Below the pieces are notes generated by a model, which saw only the letters and a program-made list of their open reading frames with translations, was not told the origin of the DNA and made no database searches. The position numbers were made by a program, and so were the translations under genes. Below are positions 53,342 through 64,000 of a DNA stretch of 64,000 nucleotides, in pieces; positions within the stretch are counted from its first letter, which is position 1, and each line of letters begins with the position of its first letter. The stretch comes from Cymbomonas tetramitiformis. Its lineage: Eukaryota; Chlorophyta; Pyramimonadophyceae; Pyramimonadales; Pyramimonadaceae. The DNA is taken from positions 1-64,000 of the forward strand of contig LGRX02003699.1 in the NCBI GenBank assembly GCA_001247695.2. Reading direction: 5' to 3'.

Positions 53342-53847
53342 TGCCACGGCATATTTGTTATGGAACTGTAACAGTTGCGTGCAAGTATTTGGTGGGTGTA
53401 TGAGTGCAGCAGTCTGGAGAACCAGAAGTGCGTGCTTGAGCTCAATGCTCCTCATATACTCTAGTGCTCTCACGCGTCACACGCGTTACCACCATCGAGT
53501 TGTGAACTCGAGAGCACTAGACTGTGAACTTGACGCATCGGCCAGACGATATAGATAGCCATTGATGCTCGCATGCTGTTCAGTGCATGCTAGAAGCGAA
53601 GATGCGTCTTATCAGAACAACTCACTTCGTTCTTAAAGACTTATCTTGCTTCGCCATCTCGATGCCATATACTTGGCCTCTCGATGACAGATGTCACTCA
53701 CCTTAGGTGGATGACATACATACTGATTGTACATGTCATAGTCGACCGTGCCGACAATACTTGACGACTGTATGTCATTATGGCACATGACATGATATGA
53801 CATGTATGACATGTATGACACATATGTCATCGGTCATATCCCTGACA
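53342..53847 (+). repeat. 3' LTR of family-2 element (uninterrupted)
   Basis: About 506 bp. It contains TGTTATGGAACTGTAAC and a run of ATGACATGTATGACA units near the 3' end. It preserves the empty form of the site (GTAACAGTTGCGTGC) that is occupied by the inner element in the 5' LTR. Confidence 0.87.
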
Positions 53848-53852
53848 GTCGC

Positions 53853-56800
53853 GTGGCAGACGAAATCGTAAATGCATTTATGATTTCGTAAATGCATTTA
53901 TGATTTCGTAAACACGTTTCGGGTGGGGATGTCATCCGACGCTGTCAGCAAATGCCGAATCCGAACGACTGTAAACTGCACGACACTGCATGAAACTGCA
54001 AGACACTATTCGCGTGTCGCGTGGATTTGAACTTCAAAAAATTCGACATCTCAGGTCGCTCGGGAAAATCCCTAATCGATTCGTTCACATTTCACATATG
54101 GCTGACGCTGGCTTACGGATTCATAAACACGTTTTGGCCAAAATCATAAAGACGCCCCACCCCCGTCATTCTGATTTTGGACAAAACTGCGTTATGATTG
54201 CCAAAACGCTTTTATGATGTCTCACGTGATGGGACACGTCGACGGACAGTCTGTGTTCTGTACGTAAGTAAGTAATAAGTAAGCCATTAACGGGGGTGCG
54301 CCGCGCGCGCCCTCTCGCGCTCCCCCGCGCGACCCCCGAACCGGCCGAAGCGGTTGCCTTGAATCGCTTTGAATTTCATCGGGGAGGGGGTCCGGGAGGG
54401 TCGATTTCGACGGGTCCTCGATTCGAGGAGGTGGAAGGGCATGTTATGGCATGTTTTGTCGTCGAGCACCATCCATGGATCATCGAGCATGATCGAGCGG
54501 TCATCGAATATCACTCATGGGGCATAGCCTCGAGCACGCCGCACTCATGGTCTTCGGTCGTTCGTTATAATGTGTTAAATGTGGGAGGGGGGCGAAGGGA
54601 AATGGGGGGTTTATCCCCCCAACCCTGAAGTTCCAGTTAAATTTAAATTAGTCGCTGAAAAATAATTTAAAAATTTAGCCAGGTTCCATTTTTCGCCCCG
54701 CGGCGCGTAAGGTTTGGGGCTTTGCAGCCGTTTCCGCCCCACCAAGCGATTGGTTTTTAATGGGCGATATTCACCGAAATTGGATCACATTTTTAGTCGG
54801 CGCTACGAAAGTTTTAACTGAATTTTAGTCACCCCGACCTCGGATTAATCAATTTTGTCAAATAATTTCGCCTTAGGCTTGTAGGACGAAGGACTCGGTG
54901 CGGTATCGCGGCTGTTGCGATGTCGCGATTGGGTGAGGCGTGCGGTCCCCTTCCCAGTTCGCCCCCACGTGACCCCCCGTGTCCTACTTCCCCGCCCTCG
55001 TTTCCTCATAGATATCCCGTCCTCTCATCCTCCCACCCCTCTTAGTCCCCCATTCCTCCCTTATGTTTAGATACGGATGATCGTTTCGCCGCGGCTCTTG
55101 GGTGGTCCACGACTCCGCCCCCATGGAGTCCGCTTTCGGCTCTTGGGCGGTCCGCCACGCCCCCACGCCGAGTATGCCGAGTTTGCAGTTTGAGTATCGT
55201 GTGTCGGGCTCCGCTATCATGTTGTGCCCAAGCATTTTTCATTGAGTTTAATGTGCGATGCGCGTAGGCAAATCATGCCTTATATGGTGGGATGCGCGTA
55301 GGCAAATGATTTTAATGTGGAATGCGCGTAGGCAAATGGCTTTAATGGTGGTCTGCGCGTAGGCAACAAATGATTTTAATGGTGGTCTGCGCGTATTTTA
55401 GATTAAGTTTCGTGATGTCATGTGATTTTTGGATGTCGCTTTATACGCAATATGCGTGAAATGCCAGGAGTGAAGAATCCTCGTAAAATATTTACGCGTA
55501 AACCTAAAACCCCGTAAGGGGTCAAAGATCGCCGATAGATCTCATTTTCGATTTTACCTCAGAGCCCAGAGCCCCGGACGCCCAGAGTCGAGAGTGAGAG
55601 TCGCTCGACTCCGCACATACTTGAGCTTCGCGATGGGACATGAAATCGCGATAACGGCTCAGAATCGCCGAAAATGATGATTAATGTATCACGCAATGCG
55701 TCCAAGAAATGAATGATATTGCACCACATCAACTATAAAGTTGGATGTTGGACCTTTTCAGCTTATGATCAGTAATAATCGCGAAAAGAGAATATGTAAG
55801 GGTCCCAAGCTTAACACTTAAAAGGCGATATGGGAAATACAATATGAATATCAGCTAGTGTACATGTAGTTACGGTTCGGCACATTGTGGATGCATTAGG
55901 CACTACGGTGAGGCGTATATGGTATCCCCATTGAGTATATACATATGCGAAACTATTTCTTTGACGAAAATGTCACCAAACACTCAAATATCACCGGTTG
56001 TCCAAACCGAAAAGAAGGGATTTTCTCTGCTCCACCGCAAACGTCCTCTTCCATGACGTGTGTAACCTGCGACGTTGCGCATAGTAGGGAATGATTTTAA
56101 ACCCCGGAGACGCATCCACACGTAGGTATGACACCCATCTCTTACATACTTCAAGATGGGCGTAAATGGATGAGTAACGCGAAAGATGTGTCCCTTTTAG
56201 CGAGCTCTACCCACAAGCCTGCAAATATCAGCTATACAATATGAAATATCGGTTAATGCGACGGACGCTCGCGTACTTAACACATGAGATGGAGTTTCCA
56301 ACGATTTTAGCCGTAGCAAATGTTTTAATCGGACTGCCATATTCGCATGTGCGCTGTATTTTTCTTGTCATATCAGTTGTGTTGGAAAGGCAACTACTGT
56401 ACTCGCTTCTTATTTTACAAGAAAGCGTGACACACTTTAGGACATGGTGCGTGATGCCCACCGTGCACGCGTCAGTACGTATGCGTACTTGCGCATGAGT
56501 CAGTTGTCGTAACTCTTCCCAAAAAGGGCCTATATCACTTTCTTCCCCAAAGGTTCTAAAATTCTTCCCAAAAAACCCCCGACCCACGTGCACCTACGGC
56601 ATTCCTTATTCCTTATATACAACCGGTATATCTCGGTGTGAATAAACACTTAACAGTCAGAACACGCGGTAATTCCGAGATAGATAACTTGTGATAAAGA
56701 TAATAACGAAGACAGTTTGTAAACCTAAACCTAGAAACTCGAACGGTCACGGTCACTGTACTACTACTAGTACTCGGGCCTAGACAGACTCAGATTGGAC

Positions 56801-57879
56801 TTGGGTCGGGAAGGGGGCCTGAACCGAGACTCTCGGACAGGGCTGCCCAGCCAGATCCCGGCACTTATTTAGATTTGATTTGCAAACGTGAATACGAAAT
56901 GACGTATATGACGGAGGCACACCCGAGAAGCGGACTATTATAGCCGGTTTCCACTAATGAATTATACGTATGCCGAGTGTCGGTATCCAACGAAGCCAAT
57001 ACTATAATACTAGTAATAATAATCAAACATTTATGTCGTTGGGTAAGGCAAAACCCGCCTCGGAGCGTACAAGAAGAGACTATTCCCCCAGGACGACTCA
57101 TAACAATCTGCATAAGGTAGGAAAGCATTCCTCAAATCGAAAACGCATGGTGTAGTCGTGTTACATGATGACGATACGTGACATGATATGATATCGCGAT
57201 GCGCGGTCGCTGTCGTGGATTCGCGCTCGCGCCGGGGAGGCGGGCGTGCGACAAGGGAAGTCGCGACTCGGGCTCGCGATGACGAAGCACGATGGATGGG
57301 GCCGATCAGACGGGTTTGAAAATTGACGGATGAGCGGAGCTTCAATTGTATTTTTTGGATCTGCTAAGAAGCCCTGGCGGCGAGCTCTTGCCTGCGTGAA
57401 TTGCGCAGCAAATTATATTGACAGGTGTTGCGCTGATTTATTTTTGTGTTTTAAATACTGATTGTGGGCGTGTATGTGCGTTTCGCGCTCAGCTTTGGTT
57501 TGTATGATGTGCGCTTTCGGGATTTGTGCCGCGCGCTTAGTTGCTTTCTCACAATGCATACTTTGGCGCGGTTCAAAATTGTTCGAGGCGACAACTTTCT
57601 GCCAGACATATGCTCTTGGTGGTCAGTGTTGTGGGAGCCATGGGTTGGCCCTGGCCAGGACTTTTCAAAATTTGATTCAAAATTTGGATGCGTTTTAGGC
57701 CTGATTTTTTTTTTAATTTGATCAAAATTTGGGTGCGTTCTTCAAACTAAGTCAAAATTTGATCAGAAGATGTAAAAAATAGAATAGAAATATGGGCGGG
57801 ATTGGTGAAAAATCTGGGGGAATATCGAATATGTCTCGATCGCGATGACTGCTGGCATTCCCATACTTTACACGTCGAC
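53853..57879. other. non-coding interval
   Basis: No recognisable gene. 53865-53912 holds GTAAATGCATTTATGATTTC repeats. 54290-54420 is GC-rich. Open frames at 54296-54628, 56228-56593 and 57031-57345 show no motifs. Confidence 0.5.
55245..55398. repeat. about 38-bp tandem repeat
   Basis: Five units of GCGCGTAGGCAAATGA plus TTTTAATGTGGTCT or similar. Confidence 0.85.
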
Positions 57880-58446
57880 TGTTACGGGCTGATAAGCGAG
57901 CCCACAATATATTATACAATATACAAGTAAACACTGCGTTGTTGAACGGCAACACAAGTGTAAGATAATAGCGGGTGATGAGTGCAGTCTCTGTGTGAAG
58001 ATCTGCTGAAGCACAACGCTTCCTCATCTTATACCATACGTCTCCCATCATCATAGATGGTACCGCCATTGGGTTGTGAACCCGAGACGTTGGTTGAACG
58101 ACCAGTATCGTCAGAACGAATATATATGTTCATTCCATAATACTGCGTATGCGTGTTCCGCACATACTTAAAGCAAAGATGGTTCTTGTTTGTTACTTCA
58201 AGATGTATCTTGCTTTGCCATCTTCGAGTTCGACGTACGAACTCTCGATGACAGGGTCATTCAAGTCTTTCCTTGAATAATGATAGATGATGTGACTTTA
58301 TCATCTGGCGACATGTACAGTCATAGTCGACCGTACTGACGACTGTCATTATAATATATGACATGACATGACATGGTATGACATGTCTGACAGGTATGAC
58401 ACGTATGACATGTATGACACATATGTCATCGGTCATGACCCTAACA
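57880..58446 (+). repeat. LTR of a third family-2 copy
   Basis: TGTTACGGG...CCCTAACA, about 567 bp. It shares with 53342-53847 the order TTGTGAAC(C/T)CGAGA, GCAAAGATG or GCGAAGATG, CTTGCTT(C/T)GCCATCT, CTCGATGACAG, CATAGTCGACCGT, the ATGACATG(T) run, and then GATCTCCCCTCTT after the LTR. No partner LTR is seen before the window ends. Confidence 0.75.
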
Positions 58447-59414
58447 GATCTCCCCTCTTAAAAGAGTTGTGACCTCACAATGGGCATACCTTTGTATATG
58501 TCTATGATGTCTTTGTTGTTGTTGCTTCTTGCTGGTACCAGTCTTCTTACACCGATTTGAGGCGTCCCTCATGGTGTTTTTAGGTTATTGGGGGGAACTG
58601 AGTCCACTTTAGTCCCTCACCTTACAGTTCTTAGGATGTAGCCCCCTTTGAAGTTCGTATCGTATTTCAGAGTGACGTTTCAAGGTTCAATGAATTGCGT
58701 TTCGTGATGCAGATTGACGCTGCATTACTGATTGATCCACACGTATCGTGCGTCAGAGTGACGATTCAAAGCATCCGAAGTGTACGTTACGGATTATTTG
58801 CGCTAGCCGTCGTCGCTTTGCGAACGATGATCTCACGATTTAACGATTTATACGTCGAACGATTCTCGGTCTGATATAGTGCACCCAACCCTTCCTCCCC
58901 TCCTTAAGCTACTTTGGAGGATCATAGGCGGCAACGGGGAGCCCGTGTTTGTTTCCGGAGTTATTTCACCGGGGGCTTGTTTTATTGCAAACAGAGTGGC
59001 CCTGCTTAACGGGATTGGACTTATAATCCTTACCCGGTCTGCTCACTCTTGATATGGTCCAGTACGCACGCTTTGACGAACATCTATCGCGATGAATGAG
59101 AATGGATTCGCCACGTACTAATGTGAAATTTATTTAGTTATGTTTGTCAAGCACAACTTAGGATCACAACTCCGTCTACCTCAGTCGATATCTCCGGTAG
59201 CTTCGGATGACTGGCCAAGAATCCGATGACAAACCACGGTTTTGGCAAAGGTAGCATTAGCAGTTTTTCACAGATATTGGTACCCGCATATGCGTATCTG
59301 TGTAAGGGTATGATTTATACAAGGCTCACTACACCCTAGCAAGGAAGGATCAATTCCTGCTCCTGTCATATCAATTTGATGCAGGGTAAAAAATGTTAGG
59401 GATATAACCCTGCA

Positions 59415-59520
59415 GTTCTCGGGTTGCAGCCCATTGCACCGAAGGTGCATCGCAGTCTTTGGGATGCAGCCCTGCAGTTCTTGGGATGCAGCCCTGCAGT
59501 TCTTGGGATGCAGCCCTGAT
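59415..59520. repeat. 22-bp tandem repeat with hairpin module
   Basis: Three units of GCAGT(C/T)(T/C)TTGGGATGCAGCCCT follow GGGTTGCAGCCCATTGCACC and GAAGGTGCATC, a module that can fold (TGCACC/GGTGCA). The same module recurs at 62852-62912 and partly near 60900. Confidence 0.75.
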
Positions 59521-62500
59521 ATATATGTGACCGATGGACGAAAACCTCTTGGGTACATGTTTCCACGGCCTGATTTTTATTTGGTCGGCAATTATTGGCA
59601 AAAGTCATCGGCTATCAGCTTTTGACTCAGAAGCCACAATGTTATAGAAGCTGCGACCTATTGTAACCATATGCGGCAGTTATGCCTTCAGCATACGTAG
59701 ACAATATGATTATGTGGAACTTATAATCCCACTTAAGTTGCATCATGATAAATTTATCCAGGTGTTAACAAGTGTTCAGGATTTGATAAGGGGTTGACGC
59801 CCCACAAGCCAAAGGTCACTGTCTCATAAGGCTCGCCTCAAGTGTGCGGCTTTGAGGATTAGCGTCCTGGCGAGGCACAGTCATGATGCTTCCTAGTCCA
59901 TAATGGAGCTGGAAATGAGAATGCTCAAGATATCCGAAGACAGGAAGGCTTTTGGTTGGCCAGAGTTATTGTCAAGATGCTTAACCTTGATGGAATGGCA
60001 TTCGGATACAAACTGTGCAACCATGCATGTGACTTATGCATTGGTGTATGACTTTGATGAATTGTCTCTTGTCATGAACCTGGAAGGAATGACGGGCAAA
60101 TAGCTAGAGTGGCGGATTTACTCACTCGGCTTTGCTGTTATGGAATTCGATGCCTGATGGCACAACTGGCAATCCTTTGCTCAGATGCTTTCCTTAAGAC
60201 ATTGGCAACAACTTGTGTGCCAGCTTCTCTAGATTTGGGAAGAAACCATGGATCAACAATTCATCAATCAAAACACATGTATCAAGGTTGATTCATCGAA
60301 TCCTTCAACTCTTGAATTTTGACAATCAGCATCTCAGGCTGTTGACGTCAAAGTGATGGTCGTAAGCTTACAATATAGCTTATTCACATTTGAAAAACCA
60401 TCGTTCTCCTATGTCAGTGCCCTTCATATAATATGATAAAGCCGGAGAAATATGCATCTATGATTTCTTCATAATGAACTTTATGTGTCAATAAGTCAAA
60501 TAAGACTTCATTTGATGTTTCAATCGGCATGATGTACCGTGCCATCAACTTTATGGCTGCTATACACAGATGCTGGAACTTTTGATAAGATTTTTAATCT
60601 TCCAAGCAAAATCACAATGATGTAAATCAATTTGTGGCAGCTGTATGAAAATGAATGAATCTACACTCTTCCTCCCCCTCGCAAAAAGAGATGTATAAAA
60701 CCAATCAGATGGTGATGGAGGATGTTATTCAATCATTTTGTTATGTGAAAAATGGTTTGATAGAGAATCAGACTGAGATTACTCATCGAATGCTTTAGAG
60801 GAAACAATGTCAATCTGAACATTGATTCTCTCTACGTCATATTGGCAATATGCCTGACGTTTTTGAATGTGGCAAATGCCAGATGATGTCAAATGCAGTC
60901 GTTGGGTTGCAGCCCACATACTTTGTCAGTTCAGGGTCACTATAGTGTACCCAACTTAGACAATGGTTCTGGATAATGATTGTCATGATGAACAAAGAAA
61001 TTAGTACCGAAGTTAACTTTGGTATCGAAGCTAATGGAAAGTCAATCAAGAAGTGTCCGTAATGACGACAACTTACTACGAGTTGTATTTTCGTAGTTGA
61101 TGGATGGCTGACATGTCATTTCATTATGAATAGAACATGGCATTGCCTAGTGATATGTGTATATTTTTCGGCACATGATCACTTATCTCAATGGTGCCCA
61201 TTTTATTTTTGGGCAAACACTATTCAGAGACTTGTTATGATAAAGACGTATGAATGATGAATGTGTCATTTCAATCCGATAGAATTGTGACTTGTTTTAT
61301 GACTATGAAGCATGCTTGTCTTATGTGCCAAAATGTTAGGAAATTACAAATATGGTGTCAATCTATATGTGGATGATTTATACCATTGTATGCTATTCCA
61401 CAAATAAATAGTGATGTCAGAATAAAACTTTGGACAATTGCAACTTAGTACAAACCCGAGTGCATTCAAGTCCATTTGTATGCTCAGAATCTGAATCTAA
61501 TGTGCTTTCTATATGCACAGGATAGAACATTTTTTCTATGCGATTCTGGATTCAGGAACTAGAGTCAATGTAAAAGTCTTTTCCTATTTCAGACGATGAA
61601 ACCCTTATTCCCTTAGGTGCAATACCTTATTGTAAGGAATAGTCATTTTCAATACAAGTTTCAATCGATTTTCTCAAATCTGTCACTTTTATGATGATCA
61701 GATTGGTCAACTTTACAGCATAACCACTTCCCCTCGCTGAAGGAGATGACTCCCATCATAGGGCGGTATATTAGCTGTTTTCATATGACACATGAAAACA
61801 TGAATAACTCTTGGAGAATTTCGGGATAAACATCCTGGATTGGCTGTGCTTGATTGCTCTATGCCCAAGAATGACCGAAGAGATTGCTTGCCATTTTTCA
61901 GCTATATAGCGTGGAGGCTGCTTAACAACGGTTGGGTCATAAGCTAAATAGCTATGTCAGCTATGTCGGAGGCTGAATAGCCATGATTGCACAGACTCTG
62001 TCTTTCATGATGAATAGACCTCTGAGAAATGGTGTCTGAAAAATCAATTGACAACAACTCAACCTTTGGTATGATGAAGAGCTGATGATCTTTGTTGCAC
62101 TACAATTGTTTAATGTGCACTAATGAAATGCCTCGTGATATATAATCTCACAGAATAGGCATTGCTCAATGGCGATATGATCAGATATGTAATGATCAAT
62201 GAAGACAAGATGGTTGGTATGGCTCATTCAGTAGGCATAATTACCTCAAAGAGATGCCAATACACGGATACATATCAAGACATAAGGGCAATAGGCTTAT
62301 TGTATAGCCTTCAAGGCAGCTAGCATTTATGCTGCATTGGTCAGCTCAGTGGCTTTGACCTTTCTAGGTGTTGTACTCAGGCCGTAGCCTGCATATTGCA
62401 TTGAGTAATCTTGACACCTTTAATGATCCAATCAGATGATATGTATGAAATATCAAGAATGGTTGTCCTTTTCAATGATCATCGGTGGCAGAGGCTATAG

Positions 62501-62851
62501 TGCTTGCACCGTGTCAATATACAATTCTAGTCTGGATACATGCTAGACCAGATGTATACAATGTCTAGGTCTTCAAAATCAAGCTCATATGTATGTCATG
62601 GCTGATGTATGTGTCAACTTCATGGAGTTCTGCATGGTTTGACTGTATACAGTCAGGCTTACCAAAACAAAAACAATGATGCAACTTACTTGTTTTATTA
62701 TTTGTCTTTATTATTTATTTGGTTTTTAGTTGTATTTCTAGCTTATCATCTTCCCCCCTCAAGGAAGCTAGGCGGTTGTCAAGCGCCGTTCAAATACAAC
62801 AGAGGTCCGACCTCTATGTGATGACGTGGACGCTTTCTATGAAGCTGGATA

Positions 62852-62912
62852 GCAGTTCTCGGGTTGCAGCCCATTGCACCGAAGGTGCATTGCAGTTATT
62901 GGGATGCAGCCC
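62852..62912. repeat. second copy of the GGTTGCAGCCC hairpin module
   Basis: Nearly identical to 59413-59475 (TTCTCGGGTTGCAGCCCATT then GCACCGAAGGTGCAT) with one GGGATGCAGCCC unit. Confidence 0.75.
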
Positions 62913-64000
62913 GAATCCACGTCATCAGCGTGGGTCATATAGTGCCCAAGCATGTGCTGTATATATACAACACTACCCTCCAGCGGCGAAGTGGCTTGCT
63001 ATTACCATCATCGTATGCTGTGGGATATCAATATATGATCAGAGAGCATGGATATATATATGTACCATGTTTGTCAATATCGGAGAGACTATGTCTTCTT
63101 TAAAATCCTCATGACTATATGTATAATGGTGCTATACTGATGTCAACACCTTCTCTCTGAGTGATTCATTGATTTCAGATGTGATGTCGTGGCATAAAAT
63201 ATGTCCACGTCATTGGCACGAGTCATGTTGTGTCCATGTATACACGATCTTAGCGCAGGTCACAATACAGTGCCCGAGCATACGCGATTTTAGCGTAGGT
63301 CACATTGTGCCTCTAATTATTACATCTGAGAATATATGTTACTCATCTTTGTGAGTCTAGACAGCATTGTGCTGATTGCAATGCTTTCTCTGGTGACTTA
63401 TATATCACAGATTATACCAATGTGGTGATCAGTCCAGTGCAATATTTTGTCACCGGAATGTACAGGGATTGTGAATGATTGCAATCCAGCCTGAGGAATA
63501 ATCTCAACAGCTTATTCTGTACTAATGAATTCATCGGAGTTATACTTATTTCGACGATTCAAAAACCCATGTCATTGTAGTGATGACAGCTCATATGAAT
63601 ATATAGGGTTTTTATCAGAATGCTTTTATGTGATGTCAACATATTATGAACAATTCACTTGCATCTCAGGATCAAAGGAGTTACGCTTGGAAGGTCTTGC
63701 ATGGTGGTCACCAACAGTTATCAGCTGTTATTCGGGTGCCAAATTCTGCCTTCAGCACTGGGACTATATCAACCAGTCTTACAGCGATGCACTTGTCCTT
63801 CCCACTCTTATGTACGGCTATAATGCCAAAGTGTATCAGGTGGGATATATATATATATATATACATTATATAACTATCATCTTCTGATCCAGGAAATGCA
63901 ATTAAGCATGGTATCAGGTTATATGTTATGTATATAGTTCAGCATTCCAAACTTACTCGAGAATGTAAATGCTGAGCAAGAGTCAACTTATAGTCATTGG

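Larger units (their letters stand above)
50487..53847 (+). mobile_element. short LTR retroelement (family 2), interrupted in its 5' LTR
   Basis: 5' LTR 50487-53005 (interrupted) and 3' LTR 53342-53847, flanked by the 5-bp duplication GTCGC (50482-50486 and 53848-53852). The 5' LTR starts TGTCACGG and ends CCGTGACA; the 3' LTR starts TGCCACGG and ends CCCTGACA. Internal region only about 336 bp (53006-53341), starting GATCTCCCCTCTTGG, which matches the sequence after the related LTR at 57880-58446 for about 45 bp and then diverges. A TRIM-like deletion derivative with no coding capacity. Confidence 0.85.
57880..64000 (+). mobile_element. probable long family-2 LTR element, decayed, running off the window
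   Basis: The LTR at 57880-58446 is followed by about 5.5 kb of AT-rich sequence without long open frames. Candidate Pol scraps (NLYVDDLYH near 61358-61385, LDSGT near 61546) are too short and in an improbable order to support an annotation. No gene is called here. If the element is real its 3' LTR lies beyond 64000. Confidence 0.4.

Noticed and set aside
61350..61560. NLYVDDLYH and LDSGT, resembling Copia RT and protease motifs
   Set aside because: Each lies in a very short frame, the order is wrong (RT-like before protease-like), and no flanking domain residues match.

Overview
The window is eukaryotic nuclear DNA, most likely from a photosynthetic eukaryote such as an alga. The evidence is a multi-exon gene (minus strand, about 46.9-39.1 kb) that follows plant-type NADH-hydroxypyruvate reductase (HPR1) almost residue for residue, spliceosomal GT-AG introns throughout, and a dense load of LTR retrotransposons, a hAT transposon and satellites. 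I cannot name the species. There is one assembly gap (39577-39759).

Layout. 1-14406: a very large, apparently young Ty3/gypsy chromovirus. Its two LTRs look identical and the first 13 bp of the 5' LTR lie outside the window. It encodes a giant Gag and a Pol ordered protease, reverse transcriptase, RNase H, Dam-like N6-adenine methyltransferase, integrase, chromodomain, C5-cytosine-methyltransferase-like domain. 14.4-20.5 kb: repeats and a stack of unrelated tandem satellites. 20.5-22.4 kb: an unidentified, frame-damaged forward gene. 23.4-28.8 kb: a small Copia-type LTR element (target duplication AGGAG) carrying an inserted 3.8-kb hAT transposon (target duplication CTACTTTG) whose transposase gene has an N-terminal chromodomain. 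30.6-31.8 kb: exons of a glycerophosphodiester-phosphodiesterase-like gene. 32-39 kb: little coding, two tandem arrays. 39.1-46.9 kb: the HPR gene, 13 exons, its introns filled with four different minisatellites. 50.5-53.8 kb: a second nest, in which a 2-kb Copia-type element (target duplication ACAAT, initiator-tRNA anticodon-type primer site, an acidic 322-residue ORF) sits inside the 5' LTR of another short LTR element (target duplication GTCGC). 57.9 kb to the end: an LTR of that second family followed by AT-rich decayed sequence.

How it fits together. The host component is photorespiratory and lipid metabolism (HPR, GDPD), embedded in layered mobile DNA. The outstanding item is the gypsy element. 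It carries a reader of histone marks (chromodomain) and two predicted writers of DNA methylation, one for adenine and one for cytosine, in a single Pol ORF. That would be consistent with an element that sets or copies epigenetic marks on its own copies; this function is inference from domain content only.
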